A DNA stretch of 64,000 nt from Halobellus sp. Atlit-31R (GTDB taxonomy: Archaea > Halobacteriota > Halobacteria > Halobacteriales > Haloferacaceae). The DNA is taken from assembly GCA_003665935.1 (NCBI GenBank), contig QPLR01000002.1:434001-498000 (forward strand), in the 5' to 3' direction. The notes beneath the pieces are model-generated. The model saw only the letters and a list, made by a program, of their open reading frames with translations, was not told the origin of the DNA and did no database searches. A program made the position numbers and the translations under genes. The first letter of the stretch is position 1, and each line of letters starts with the position of its first letter. This document shows, in pieces, positions 1-8,925 of the stretch.

Positions 1-37
1 AGCGGTATTAAGAAAGTCGCTGTCGAGACATAGGATA

Positions 38-328
38 ATGGCAGCTCTCCGACGCGTCGCGCTCGACATCCTGAAGCCCCACGAACCGTCGATGCTGGAT
101 TTCACGGACCGGATCGCGGCCGTCGAGAGCGTCGACGGCGTCTCCGCGTCGCTCATCGAACTCGATCAGGAGGTCCAGAACGTCAAGATCACCGCCGAGG
201 GGACGGCGCTGGAGTACGACGCGATCGAGGAGGTGATCGAGCAACTCGGCGGGACCGTCCACTCGGTCGATCAGGCCGCCTACGGCGAGTACGTCGTCGA
301 GGAGCGGCGGACGCCCCAAGACGACTGA
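38..328 (+). CDS. DUF211 family protein
   Basis: A 96-residue protein that resembles the archaeal DUF211 family: a small alpha/beta, ferredoxin-like protein of unknown function. Visible features are the N-terminal stretch RRVALDILKPHEPS, an alternating strand-helix pattern and a central EGTALEYDAIEEVIEQLGG segment. It is the usual family length. The ATG is 37 bases into the window, with an A+T-rich stretch just ahead. It sits 4 bases before the VIT-like membrane protein gene on the same strand, so the two are probably co-transcribed. The biochemical role is unknown. Confidence 0.8.
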   Translation: MAALRRVALDILKPHEPSMLDFTDRIAAVESVDGVSASLIELDQEVQNVKITAEGTALEYDAIEEVIEQLGGTVHSVDQAAYGEYVVEERRTPQDD

Positions 329-332
329 GGCC

Positions 333-911
333 GTGTCTGGGACCCACCTCCTTCGCGAACTGCTACAGCGGGAGGACGTCCGCTCGATCGCGCGTCGGTA
401 CTTCGTCTCGAACGGCTTCGACGGCACGCTGACGAGCATCGGCGTCATCGTCGGCGCGGTGCTCTCGGGCGTTCCCGACGGCTCCACGGTCATCAAGATC
501 GGACTCGGTGCGGCGGTCGGCCTCGGCACCTCGGCGATCTGGAGCGTCTGGGAGATCGAGCGCGCGGAGACGACCGCCAAGATCAGGCGCATCGAGCGGG
601 CGATGCTGATCGATCTCGACGACACGCGCGTCCAACGCGAGCAACGGGGCGCACGCGTGTTTCACGCGGCCGCCAGTGGTTCCGGGCCGCTCATCGGAAT
701 CTTGGTCCCGATCACCCCGTTCGCGTTCGAGGGGACACTCGTCACGATGGCGGAGGCCGGGGTCGTCGGCGTCGCGCTCGGTATCGGCATCCTCGGGGTC
801 TTCGGCGCGTATATGAGCTCGATCTCGGGACAGCGATGGTACGTCTCGGCGCTGCGAATGGCGCTTGCGGGACTCGTCGTCGCGGTGATCAATCTCTTCC
901 TCCCGGGCTGA
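333..911 (+). CDS. VIT1/CCC1-like membrane protein
   Basis: A 192-residue membrane protein with GTG start. The region FVSNGFDGTLTSIGVIVGAVL looks like the first helices of the VIT1/CCC1 family, which moves Fe2+ or Mn2+ across membranes. Further hydrophobic segments lie near residues 50-70, 115-135, 140-160 and 170-190. The middle charged part (WEIERAETTAKIRRIERAM) fits the cytoplasmic metal-binding helix region of that family, though shorter. It follows the DUF211 gene by 4 bases. Substrate is inferred from family only; a general transporter of unknown substrate is the alternative. Confidence 0.6.
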   Translation: MSGTHLLRELLQREDVRSIARRYFVSNGFDGTLTSIGVIVGAVLSGVPDGSTVIKIGLGAAVGLGTSAIWSVWEIERAETTAKIRRIERAMLIDLDDTRVQREQRGARVFHAAASGSGPLIGILVPITPFAFEGTLVTMAEAGVVGVALGIGILGVFGAYMSSISGQRWYVSALRMALAGLVVAVINLFLPG

Positions 912-922
912 GCGCGGGTGTC

Positions 923-3658
923 TCACTCGGGCTCGGTAGCCTCTTCGGCGAGGTGGTGTTCGAGGTCGCGCCGGCGCGTCAGCCAGCCGACGAGCACGAG
1001 GATCGGTGCGCCGACGACGAAGACGACGCCCAAGACGGCCCAGTCGGCGAGGTCGAGCGGGACCGTGCCGAAGTAGTCGTTCAGCGGCGTGTACAGTACC
1101 GCGAACTGTAGCGACAGGGAGGTGGCGACTGCGACCGCGAGCCAGCGGTTCGTCAGCGCGGGCGTCCCACGCGCCCAGCGGACGACGTACAGTTTGATGA
1201 ACTCGAAGACGACGAACCCGGTGAACACCATCGTCATCGCGTACGGCGTCACCGAGGCTGCGCCGTCGAGGGTGTAGAAGAGCAGAGCCAGGAGTAGCAC
1301 CGTCGCCGTCAGCCCCGCACCGCCGATGAAGCCGACCATCTCGGAGTCGATGATACCCGTGGCCCGCTCGCGCGGCTGTCGTTCCATCACCTCGCCGGCG
1401 GGGTCGGTCCCGAGCGCGAGCGCCGGCAACCCGTCGGTGAGCAGATTGATCCACAGCAGCTGGACCGCCGGCAGGACGAGGTAGCCGAACAACGACCCCA
1501 CGAAGACGACCGCGACCTCGGCGGCGTTCGCGCTCAACAGGTAGGCGACGAACTTCCAGAGGTTGTCGAAGATCGTGCGCCCGCGCCGGATGGCGTTGCG
1601 GATCGTCGCGTAGTTGTCGTCGAGCAGGACGATGTCGCTGGCCTGCTTCGCGACGTCGGTGCCGCGGATCCCCATCGCGATGCCGACGTCGGCGTTCTTG
1701 AGCGCCGGCGCGTCGTTGACTCCGTCGCCGGTCATCGCGACCGTGTGCCCGTTGGCCTGCAGCGCGCCGAGGATCCGGACCTTGTGTGTCGGCTCCGCCC
1801 GCGCGAACACGTGGACCGACTCGACGCGCTCGCGGAGGGTCGCGTCGTCGAGCGCCTCGACCTCCTGCCCGGTCATTACCGTCGATTCGACGCCGACCTG
1901 CTCGGCGATCGCCCGCGCGGTCAGCGCGTTGTCGCCAGTGATGACTTTCACGTCGATGCCGGCGCGGTGCGTGTCGGCGATGGCCGCGCGGACCTCCTCG
2001 CGCGGCGGGTCGATCAGCCCCTGCAGGCCGACGAACACGAGGTTCTCCTCGGGGCCGCCGTCGTCGTCGCGCGCTTTGTACGCGAATCCGAGCACGCGGA
2101 GCGCCTGATCGGCGAAGGCGTCGATCTGCGCTTCGATCCGCCCTTCGGTCTCGGCGTCCATCGGCCGGAGGCCGTCCGCGCCCAGCACGCGCGTCGATCG
2201 CCCGAGGATCTCCTTCGGCGCGCCTTTGACGTAGACGAGGTCGTCGTGGATCGTCGCCATCCGCCTGCGCTCCGAGGAGAACGGCACCTCGTCGCGTCGC
2301 GGGCGCTCGTTCCGGCGGGCGTCGACGTCGATCCCCTCGGCGGCCGCGGAAGCGACGAGCGCGCGCTCCGTCGGGTCCCCGTCCTCGACGGTCGCGTCGT
2401 TGCAGAGCGCGCCGATCTCCAGCAGCCGGTCGAGGCGTTCGTTCCGGCCGGCAGCGTCGGCGTCGGCGGACACGGCGTCGGCTGGGTCGGCAGCGCCGCC
2501 GTCGGTCGAGTCGACAGCACCGGCGTCTGCGGAACCGACACCGCCGTCTTCGGGACTGGCACCGGCGTCTACGGAACCAGTATCGGCACCGTCATCGTCG
2601 CCGGAGTCGGCTCCGATCTCGAACGTCTCCCCGTCCACCCACGCCGCCTGCACGCGCATCTCGCCCTCGGTCAGCGTTCCGGTCTTGTCGGTGCAGACGA
2701 CGTCGACGGAACCGAGCGCCTCGACGGCCGGGAGCGTCCGCACGAGCGCGTTTTCGCCGGCCATCTTCCGGACGCCGAGCGCCAGCGTCAGCGTGACGAC
2801 GGCCGGCAGTCCCTCCGGGATAGCCGCCACCGCCAGTGAGACGGCCGTCAGCCCGGCCTGCACGAAACCGCGGCCGCGCAGGACGAGCAGCGGTACGATC
2901 AGCGCCGACAGCGCGACGACGCCGATACCGAGCCGTCGGGCGAGTCGGTCGAGGTCACGCTGTAGCGGCGTCTGTGGGTCCTCGGCCCCGATCAGCGCGG
3001 CCGCGATCTCACCCATCTCCGTCTCCATCCCCGTCTCGACGACGACGGCGACGGCGCGGCCGCGGGTGACGCTCGTGCCCTTGTAGAGCATACTCTCGCG
3101 CTCCGCGAGGGGCGCGTCCGCGCCGACGGGCTCGGTGGCCTTTCCGACGGGGACGCTCTCGCCGGTCAGCGGTGCCTCGTCGACCTGGAGATTGTGTGCC
3201 TCCAGCAGTCTGGCGTCGGCGGGAACGACGTCGCCCTGACTCACGAGGACGACGTCGCCGGGGACGATCGCGGTCGATTCGATCCGCCGCTCCGTCCCCT
3301 CGCGCCGGACGCGGACCTCCGGGGCGGCCATCTCGCGGAGGGCTTCGAGACTCTGCTCGGCCCGATACTCCTGGACGAATCCGAAGAGCCCGTTCAAAAG
3401 CAGGATGATCCCGATGAGGACGGCGTCGACGACGTGTCCGATCGCGAACGAGAGCACGGCCGCGACCAGCAGTACCCAGATGAGTGCACTCGAAAACTGC
3501 GCGAGGAAGATGGCCAACGGACCGCGTCCGTGGTCGCCGGTGATCTCGTTGGGGCCGACGTCGGCGAGTCGCGCGTCCGCCTCCTCGGAAGTCAGTCCCG
3601 CGGTGGTCGTCTCCAGTTCCTCACAGGCCGCCGCGGCGGAACGGCTGTGCCAGTCCAT
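923..3658 (-). CDS. P-type cation-transporting ATPase (P2-type)
   Basis: A 911-residue ATP-driven cation pump. Seen in order: N-terminal cation-ATPase domain, TGES actuator motif (about 165-168), PEGLP in a membrane helix (281-285), phosphorylation motif DKTGT with Asp324, KGAPKEI nucleotide-binding region, TGDNALTA and [13 protein letters not shown] hinge motifs, and C-terminal membrane helices. This is the P2A/P2B-like architecture of Ca2+ or Na+/K+ pumps. An Asp/Ala/Gly-rich insertion of about 55 residues lies in the nucleotide-binding domain (roughly 350-405). A TATA-like box is about 30 bases ahead of the ATG, so the mRNA is likely leaderless. The transported ion cannot be read from the sequence. 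Confidence 0.92.
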   Translation of the reverse strand: MDWHSRSAAAACEELETTTAGLTSEEADARLADVGPNEITGDHGRGPLAIFLAQFSSALIWVLLVAAVLSFAIGHVVDAVLIGIILLLNGLFGFVQEYRAEQSLEALREMAAPEVRVRREGTERRIESTAIVPGDVVLVSQGDVVPADARLLEAHNLQVDEAPLTGESVPVGKATEPVGADAPLAERESMLYKGTSVTRGRAVAVVVETGMETEMGEIAAALIGAEDPQTPLQRDLDRLARRLGIGVVALSALIVPLLVLRGRGFVQAGLTAVSLAVAAIPEGLPAVVTLTLALGVRKMAGENALVRTLPAVEALGSVDVVCTDKTGTLTEGEMRVQAAWVDGETFEIGADSGDDDGADTGSVDAGASPEDGGVGSADAGAVDSTDGGAADPADAVSADADAAGRNERLDRLLEIGALCNDATVEDGDPTERALVASAAAEGIDVDARRNERPRRDEVPFSSERRRMATIHDDLVYVKGAPKEILGRSTRVLGADGLRPMDAETEGRIEAQIDAFADQALRVLGFAYKARDDDGGPEENLVFVGLQGLIDPPREEVRAAIADTHRAGIDVKVITGDNALTARAIAEQVGVESTVMTGQEVEALDDATLRERVESVHVFARAEPTHKVRILGALQANGHTVAMTGDGVNDAPALKNADVGIAMGIRGTDVAKQASDIVLLDDNYATIRNAIRRGRTIFDNLWKFVAYLLSANAAEVAVVFVGSLFGYLVLPAVQLLWINLLTDGLPALALGTDPAGEVMERQPRERATGIIDSEMVGFIGGAGLTATVLLLALLFYTLDGAASVTPYAMTMVFTGFVVFEFIKLYVVRWARGTPALTNRWLAVAVATSLSLQFAVLYTPLNDYFGTVPLDLADWAVLGVVFVVGAPILVLVGWLTRRRDLEHHLAEEATEPE

Positions 3659-3679
3659 CGCTCGTCAGTATGCTCGTCA

Positions 3680-3694
3680 CACCGACATATATAC
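3680..3694 (-). promoter_or_regulatory. TATA-like promoter of the P-type ATPase gene
   Basis: The only A+T-rich run in this divergent spacer (catatatactgtat on the plus strand) is centred about 27-30 bases upstream of the ATPase ATG at 3658. That is the expected distance for a haloarchaeal leaderless promoter. A second T-rich run (atttttagg, about 3812-3820) is a likely box for the divergent stress-protein gene. Confidence 0.5.
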
Positions 3695-3846
3695 TGTATG
3701 CCGGACGGGAAGTGGCGCTGGAGTTGCTGGGACATCGACGCCGACCTCCCGGTCGTGCCCACGCCGAACCCACCTGCGACGTCACCGCCGCACTCTACCG
3801 ATCGATTGGAGGTGGATTTTTAGGCTCTGCCTCCGCGCCTGCACGT

Positions 3847-4248
3847 ATGACGACGTACGTACTCGCGACGAATCACGTCGACACGAGCGCGCGGCTCTGC
3901 GATTACCTCCTCGACCGCGTTTCGGGGAGCGACGAAGTCCACGCGGTCAACTCTCTGCCCGGCGGCGACGCGACCGACAGCGACGACGTCCGCGACGGCG
4001 AGGAGGCGCTGAACGTCGTCTCTTCCCGCCTCGACACGATCACGACGGTCGAAACGCACCAGTTCGTCCGTGGCAACGAACCGGACGAGGACATCCTCGA
4101 GCACGCTGCCGACGTCGACGCCGACGAGATCGTCATCGGCATCCGCCGGCGCAATCCGACGGCGAAAGTCGTCTTCGGCAGCACCGCCCAGCGGGTTCTG
4201 CTCCACTCGGATCGGCCGATGGCGGTCGTTCCGCTCGTCGAGGCGTAG
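3847..4248 (+). CDS. Universal stress protein (UspA family)
   Basis: A 133-residue UspA-fold protein. It begins MTTYVLATNHVD, contains a long central helix, and ends with the family's nucleotide-binding pattern: GSTAQRVLLHSDRPMAVVPLVE, matching the usual G-x9-G-S/T motif region. The ATG at 3847 is preferred over upstream in-frame codons because similarity begins there and a T-rich box lies about 30 bases ahead. It is divergent from the P-type ATPase gene. Usp proteins bind ATP or act as stress modulators; the specific partner is unknown. Confidence 0.85.
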   Translation: MTTYVLATNHVDTSARLCDYLLDRVSGSDEVHAVNSLPGGDATDSDDVRDGEEALNVVSSRLDTITTVETHQFVRGNEPDEDILEHAADVDADEIVIGIRRRNPTAKVVFGSTAQRVLLHSDRPMAVVPLVEA

Positions 4249-4304
4249 TCCGCCGACTCCGCCGACGCCGCGGAGAGCGCTTCTCCCGCCCGTAAATCTG
4301 CGCC

Positions 4305-5591
4305 TCAGCCGCTCGACTCCGAGTCGCCCCCGGGAGCGTCCGCGTCGCTTCCCCGCTCGGTGTCCAGCACTGCCTCCGCGAGGAGAGGGAGGAACGTGCC
4401 GATGTCGGTCACCATCCCGATGGCCTGAGAGCTGCCGCGATCGAGTAACTGGGTCACGGTCGCGGGGTTGATGTCGACGCAGACGACGCGGGTCGTCGAG
4501 GGGAGACAGTTGCCGACTGCGACCGAATGCAGGAGCGTCGAGAGCAACAGCACCAGGTCGGCCTCGCGAGCCTGTTCGCGGATGGCGTTCTGCGCCTCGA
4601 CGGCGTCCGTGATCGTATCCGGCAGGGGGCCGTCGTCACGGATCGACCCCGCGAGCACGTACGGAACGTCGTTCTCGACGCACTCGTACATCACACCGCC
4701 GTCGATGAGACCCTCCTCGACGGCCGGCTCGATCCCCCCGGCGCGGATGACCTCGCTGATCGCGTAGATGTGGTGCTTGTGACCCTTCCGGGGGTGTTCC
4801 ATCGTCTCCATATCCATCCCCAGCGACGTCCCGTAGAGCCCGCGCTCGATGTCGTGGGTCGCGAAGCCGTTCCCCGCCGAGAGCATATCGACGTAGCCTT
4901 CGCGCACGAGGCGCGCGAGTTCGTCGCCGCCGCCGGCGTGGATGACGGCCGGTCCGGCGACGACCAGCACCGATTCCCCGCGCTCTTTGGTCGCCACGAG
5001 CGCGTCCGCGACGTCCTCAATCAGCGATTCGGAGGGCCGCTCCGCGGAGACGCCGCCCTGCATAAATCCGAACGGTCCCGAGCCGTCGCGGGGTCGGTCC
5101 GGCGGCCTGACGCGGATGCCCGCCTCGTCGGTGACGACGAGGTCGCCCTCGCGGATCGCGTTCAGAACTTTCGTCCGCGCGCGAGTGGCCTCGTCCTCGG
5201 TTCCCTCTTCGACGACGATCGCACAGTCCATCTCGATGTGCTCGACCGGCACCCACTCGCCGTCGTAGCGGACCTCAGTCGGGTGGTTGGTCGTCGAGTA
5301 GAAGCCGTTCGGGACGACTTGGTCCGCCGGCGCGGGTTTGACGTGGGCGTCGACCGGGTCAGTGAGGTTCGCGCCGTTCTGATGCAGTTCGTGGAGGATC
5401 TCCTGCAGCGTGTCGGCGTCGTCGGCACTGACGCTCATCCGGCAGTAGGAGGTCTCGTCTTTGTGTCGCCCGACGTCGAACGTCTCGATCTCGAAGGAGC
5501 CGCCGAGGTCCATCACGATGCCGAAGGCGCGCTGTAGCGTCCCCGAGTCGATGATGTGACCGTCGAGCTCGACGGTTCGCGTAGCAGTCAT
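4305..5591 (-). CDS. TIGR00300 / LOR-SDH family enzyme (archaeal-type ornithine cyclodeaminase candidate)
   Basis: A 428-residue protein of the TIGR00300 family. The N-terminal 100 residues (VELDGHIIDSGTLQRAFGIVMDLGGSFEIETF) match the LOR/SDH conserved domain. The remainder is a nucleotide-binding enzyme domain with GPAVIHAGGGDELARLV and AGNGFATHDIERGLYGTSLG. Members of this family have been assigned archaeal-type ornithine cyclodeaminase activity (ornithine to proline), which is family knowledge and not shown here. The gene stands alone, convergent with the stress-protein gene. It could instead act on another amino acid. Confidence 0.75.
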   Translation of the reverse strand: MTATRTVELDGHIIDSGTLQRAFGIVMDLGGSFEIETFDVGRHKDETSYCRMSVSADDADTLQEILHELHQNGANLTDPVDAHVKPAPADQVVPNGFYSTTNHPTEVRYDGEWVPVEHIEMDCAIVVEEGTEDEATRARTKVLNAIREGDLVVTDEAGIRVRPPDRPRDGSGPFGFMQGGVSAERPSESLIEDVADALVATKERGESVLVVAGPAVIHAGGGDELARLVREGYVDMLSAGNGFATHDIERGLYGTSLGMDMETMEHPRKGHKHHIYAISEVIRAGGIEPAVEEGLIDGGVMYECVENDVPYVLAGSIRDDGPLPDTITDAVEAQNAIREQAREADLVLLLSTLLHSVAVGNCLPSTTRVVCVDINPATVTQLLDRGSSQAIGMVTDIGTFLPLLAEAVLDTERGSDADAPGGDSESSG

Positions 5592-5688
5592 TCGGAAATC
5601 TGCGTCCGGGAGCTAAAAGACGATTGCGGAGGGCGCGACCCCGCGTCGGTCGTTTGTGCGCCCGCCGTCGTCGGTGGGACGGTTCCCG

Positions 5689-6690
5689 TTACGGGTCGAC
5701 GGTGGTGTCGAGGAAGGCACGACCGTGGCCAACGGCCTGCTCGAGGCCGCTCCCCCCGTAGAGGTCGAAGTGGCCGACTGGGAGGCGGACGAGCGTCGCG
5801 TCCGCGAGGTCCTCGGCGACCGCCTCGACCGACTCGATCGCGACGAGGTCGTCGCGCTCGCCGCAGAGGAAACAGACCGGACAGCTGAGTCGATCGCGGT
5901 CCTCCTCGCCAGTGTGACGCAGGAGCGAGATGACCGATCGCGCGGGGGTCTCGTTCGCCCACCCCTCGTCTCCGACGAGATCGCGGTAGCCGCGGTACGC
6001 GCTCGGTGCGGACACGAGCGCGGAGCCACCCTCGTCGCTGCCGTCGTCGACGACCGGCAGAGTGTAGGGGGTTCCCAGGAGCGACTGCACCCGGTCGCGA
6101 ACGCCCGCCAGCGTCCCCGTCGCGATCGCTTTGATTCCCCGAGCGCGGAGCAGCGCGCGGCCCGAGAGGATCGGAGTCTGCGCGACGACGGCTGCGACTC
6201 GGGGGTCGTCGGCTGCGACGTCGAGCACTGCGCCGCCGGAGAGGTCCGCTCCCCAGAGGACGATCTGCTCGGTGGCGACGTCTCGGCGACCGCGAAGCCC
6301 CGCGAGCGCCGCCTCCCAGTCGGCCCGCTGCCGCGCCGGCGAGAGGAGGTTCCGCGGGTCGCCGTCGCTGTCGCCGGCGTGCCGGACGTCGAAGTGGAAG
6401 ACGGCGTAGCCGGCCGCCGCGAGCCGCTCGGCGTAGCGATCGAGACCGAACGCGCTCGCGCCGACGAGCCCGCCGGTCATCACGACGAGCGCCGGGTCGG
6501 CGGGTCGGTCCGGTCGGTAGAGCCGGCCCACGCAGCGCTCGTCGCCGCTCCGGAACGTCATCCGGACCGTCGAGAACTCGTACCTCGAGGGCCGCTTTCC
6601 TCGCCGTGCGGGTTTGTCGGCGTCGGTGTCAGTGTCGGCGTCGCCGTCGCCGTCACCGAGCCACTCCCCGTGCGTCCCCGGCCGGGTCAC
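5689..6690 (-). CDS. Alpha/beta-fold hydrolase
   Basis: A 333-residue alpha/beta hydrolase of unknown substrate. After an Asp-rich low-complexity N-terminus (about residues 10-25, repeated GD/TD) come LVVMTGGLVG (oxyanion strand), FDVRHAGDSDGD, a nucleophile-elbow-like VLWGADLSGGAV in which Asp, not Ser, sits before the Leu-Ser, and a late ERDDLVAIES plus VGHFDLY carrying the probable acid and His. The GTG start at 6690 overlaps the stop of the upstream gene (GTGA), which fixes the start and indicates translational coupling. Haloarchaeal homologues are usually just called hydrolases. Confidence 0.72.
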   Translation of the reverse strand: MTRPGTHGEWLGDGDGDADTDTDADKPARRGKRPSRYEFSTVRMTFRSGDERCVGRLYRPDRPADPALVVMTGGLVGASAFGLDRYAERLAAAGYAVFHFDVRHAGDSDGDPRNLLSPARQRADWEAALAGLRGRRDVATEQIVLWGADLSGGAVLDVAADDPRVAAVVAQTPILSGRALLRARGIKAIATGTLAGVRDRVQSLLGTPYTLPVVDDGSDEGGSALVSAPSAYRGYRDLVGDEGWANETPARSVISLLRHTGEEDRDRLSCPVCFLCGERDDLVAIESVEAVAEDLADATLVRLPVGHFDLYGGSGLEQAVGHGRAFLDTTVDP

Positions 6691-7037
6691 TGTTGCTCCT
6701 CCGCGAGCGTACCGATGACGCGCTCGGAGAACGTCTCCCCGCTGATGTCGTAGTCGATGTACGCTCGGAACCACTCGGCCTCGGCGTACCAGGTCCCCTG
6801 CACGTCGTCGTCGTGTCGAAGTACCGTCGCCTCGACCCGCGTGGGCTCCCAGTCGTCGTGTTCGGCGGCCTCGACGAACGTCCGCAGCGCGCGACCCATC
6901 TCCTGGTGGTTCACGGACACGTCGGGGAACGCCGTGAGATAGACCAACTCGACCGTCTCGCCGGTCGGGTCGACCGACTCGACGCTGATTCCGTTCGAGC
7001 GCAGTTCGCCTTCGAGCCCGGAGATGACGTCGTTCAT
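6687..7037 (-). CDS. Conserved haloarchaeal protein (DUF5813-like)
   Basis: A 116-residue acidic protein with no membrane segment or known catalytic motif. It begins MNDVISGLEGELRSNGI and contains a strand-rich middle (TVELVYLTAFPDV, RVEATVLRHDDDVQGTWYAEAEW). It resembles a conserved haloarchaeal domain family that I would place as DUF5813. It is the first gene of a two-gene unit and its stop overlaps the hydrolase start by four bases. The function is unknown. Confidence 0.6.
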   Translation of the reverse strand: MNDVISGLEGELRSNGISVESVDPTGETVELVYLTAFPDVSVNHQEMGRALRTFVEAAEHDDWEPTRVEATVLRHDDDVQGTWYAEAEWFRAYIDYDISGETFSERVIGTLAEEQQ

Positions 7038-7152
7038 ACGTACCCGTTCCGCGCGGAGCGAGTAAACTGTTGTCGCGTGGTGGTGGTGGCATCGGACGGC
7101 TCCGGCCGAGCCGGGCCAAAATCGATATCCCGTCCAGGGCCGTTCGTTAGGT

Positions 7153-7887
7153 GTGACCTCCAGCCGTAACGCTCTCTCGATACTCTACGTCGACGACGAC
7201 CCTGATCTGGTCGCACTGGTGAAGACGTATCTCGAGCGGGACTCGACCGACGTACGCTGCACGGTGACGACCGAGACGTCGCCGACGGCAGCCCTCGAGC
7301 GGATCCGGGCGAGCGACTCCGAGTTCGACTGCGTGATCAGCGACTACAATATGCCCGAGATGAACGGGGTCGAATTCCTCGAAGCGGTCCGGGAGCACGA
7401 CCCCGAACTGCCGCTGCTGCTCTTTTCGGGCGAGGAGACCAACGACGTCGCCGCGGAGATCGTACGCGCGGGACTCACCGACTACCTCCGGAAGGGGATG
7501 GGAACCGACCAGTACACGATGCTGATCCGACGGGTCGAACACGCAGTCGAGGGCGGCGGCCAATTCGACCCGGACGCCGAAACCGAACTCGACGGCGTCG
7601 GCGTCGTCGGCGCCGACGAGCACTTTCAGACGGCCGACGACACGTACGCGTCGTTCTACGGCTACGACTCCACGGACGTCGAAGGGAAGCACTGGACGGA
7701 GCTCCACCCCGAGGAGGAAGTCGAGCACATCCGGACACACGTGCTCCCGGTGGTCCGGAGCGGCGGTGAGTGGAGCGGGCGCAGTCGTGGACTGCGCGCT
7801 GACGGCAGCACGTTCACCGAGTCGAAGATGGTGACAGCACTCGACGACGGCCGGCTGCTGATCGCCGTCTCCGAAATCGAAGGCTAG
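7153..7887 (+). CDS. Response regulator with receiver and PAS domains
   Basis: A 244-residue two-domain protein. The receiver domain (about 5-120) shows the acidic pair DDD near the N-terminus, the phospho-acceptor context VISDYNMPEMNG, LLFSGEE with the switch Ser, and YLRKG with the conserved Lys. Residues about 140-244 form a PAS-like sensor domain (FYGYDSTDVEGKHWTELHPEEE). There is no kinase or DNA-binding domain, so output is probably through protein contact. No partner kinase is adjacent. The GTG start at 7153 gives a receiver domain of normal length. Confidence 0.85.
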   Translation: MTSSRNALSILYVDDDPDLVALVKTYLERDSTDVRCTVTTETSPTAALERIRASDSEFDCVISDYNMPEMNGVEFLEAVREHDPELPLLLFSGEETNDVAAEIVRAGLTDYLRKGMGTDQYTMLIRRVEHAVEGGGQFDPDAETELDGVGVVGADEHFQTADDTYASFYGYDSTDVEGKHWTELHPEEEVEHIRTHVLPVVRSGGEWSGRSRGLRADGSTFTESKMVTALDDGRLLIAVSEIEG

Positions 7888-7916
7888 CAGCGGCGTACAG
7901 TCGGTGATCGAAGTGC

Positions 7917-8678
7917 TCAGACCTCGACGCGCAGGCCATCGCGGGCGAACCGCACCTCCCCGTCGTAACGTGACCCGATCGACGCTAGCATCTCCTCGTG
8001 GCGACCTTCGGTGTGCGGGTAGAGGTGCGTGAGATACACCCGGCCGACGTCGTGGCCGGCGAGGGCCGCGCCGAGCTGCGACGGCGTCGGGTGGTTCGAG
8101 ACGTCGACGCCGTCCGGGAACGAACAGTCGTGTGCGAGCACGGCCGCGCCGTCTGCGAAGTTCGCGAGGCGAGCCGTGGCTTCGCTGTCGCCGGAGAACA
8201 CGATATCGCCGGTCCGCTCGCCGGGCGTGTCGTCACCGGCGGAGAACCGATAGGCCAAGCAGTCCATCGAGTGTACCGTCTCCGTCGCCGCGACGTCGAA
8301 GCCCGCAACCGAGAACTCCGCGGGTCCGACCTCGCGGACACTCAGATCGACGCGGCCGCGGAGGTAGTCGTGCACGTCGAGGAGGCCGTCGAGGAGGGAC
8401 TTCGTCCCCGCGGGGCCGACGACTTCGAGGTGCTCTTCGCCGGCAAGCCAGCGCGCTTTCAACAGCGGAAGCAGGTCGGCGACGTGGTCGAGGTGGTGGT
8501 GGGTCAGAAGCACCGACGAGACGCCTTCGTACCCGACGTCCGTGCTCGCGAGTCGGTGGAGGACGCCGCTGCCGCAGTCGACGAGGAGGGACCGGTCACC
8601 CGAATCCAGCAGGAGCCCAGTCTGGACCCGGTCGGGCACGGGCATCGCGCTTCCGGTTCCGAGGAAGGTCAGACGCAT
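7917..8678 (-). CDS. MBL-fold metallo-hydrolase (RNase Z-like)
   Basis: A 253-residue metallo-beta-lactamase-fold hydrolase. It begins MRLTFLGTGSAMPVPDR, has the metal-binding THHHLDHVADL motif, a later HDC acidic/His ligand set and a C-terminal THLYPH motif, as in RNase Z/ElaC-related enzymes. The family includes tRNA 3'-processing endonucleases and phosphodiesterases. The shorter length and absence of a clear exosite make a general phosphoesterase as likely as tRNase Z. It is a single gene, divergent from the Lhr-type helicase gene. Confidence 0.8.
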   Translation of the reverse strand: MRLTFLGTGSAMPVPDRVQTGLLLDSGDRSLLVDCGSGVLHRLASTDVGYEGVSSVLLTHHHLDHVADLLPLLKARWLAGEEHLEVVGPAGTKSLLDGLLDVHDYLRGRVDLSVREVGPAEFSVAGFDVAATETVHSMDCLAYRFSAGDDTPGERTGDIVFSGDSEATARLANFADGAAVLAHDCSFPDGVDVSNHPTPSQLGAALAGHDVGRVYLTHLYPHTEGRHEEMLASIGSRYDGEVRFARDGLRVEV

Positions 8679-8925
8679 CGGCGGAGCTACGGCAGGCGGC
8701 CCGATAGTCGTTCGGGAGGCGTTGGCTGCAGTGGCGAACAGTCGGCACGCTCAGACGCACCACACCGGCGTGCCGAACAACCGCTGCCCGGTGTGGGGTA
8801 GTGTTCACGTCACAGGGTCGCTGGCTCCGCGTTCGGACAAAAACCTTCGCCGGACCGACCGCGCGTTCCGGCTGCCGCGCGAATCGGGCAGAACCCACTT
8901 ACTCGTGCGCGCCAACCTACGCACG
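8679..8925. other. Divergent intergenic region
   Basis: This 247-base spacer separates the MBL hydrolase from the helicase gene. It contains an inverted repeat with arms cacaccgg and ccggtgtg (about 8760-8797), which could form a hairpin or bind a dimeric regulator. A run acaaaaacc (about 8839-8847) is the only A-rich stretch. No coding sequence was seen. Confidence 0.3.

Noticed and set aside
13-911. Long antisense frames opposite the DUF211 and VIT-like genes
   Set aside because: They are GC-skew shadows; they are rich in Arg/Pro/Ser and contain no family motif, while the plus strand has coherent genes.
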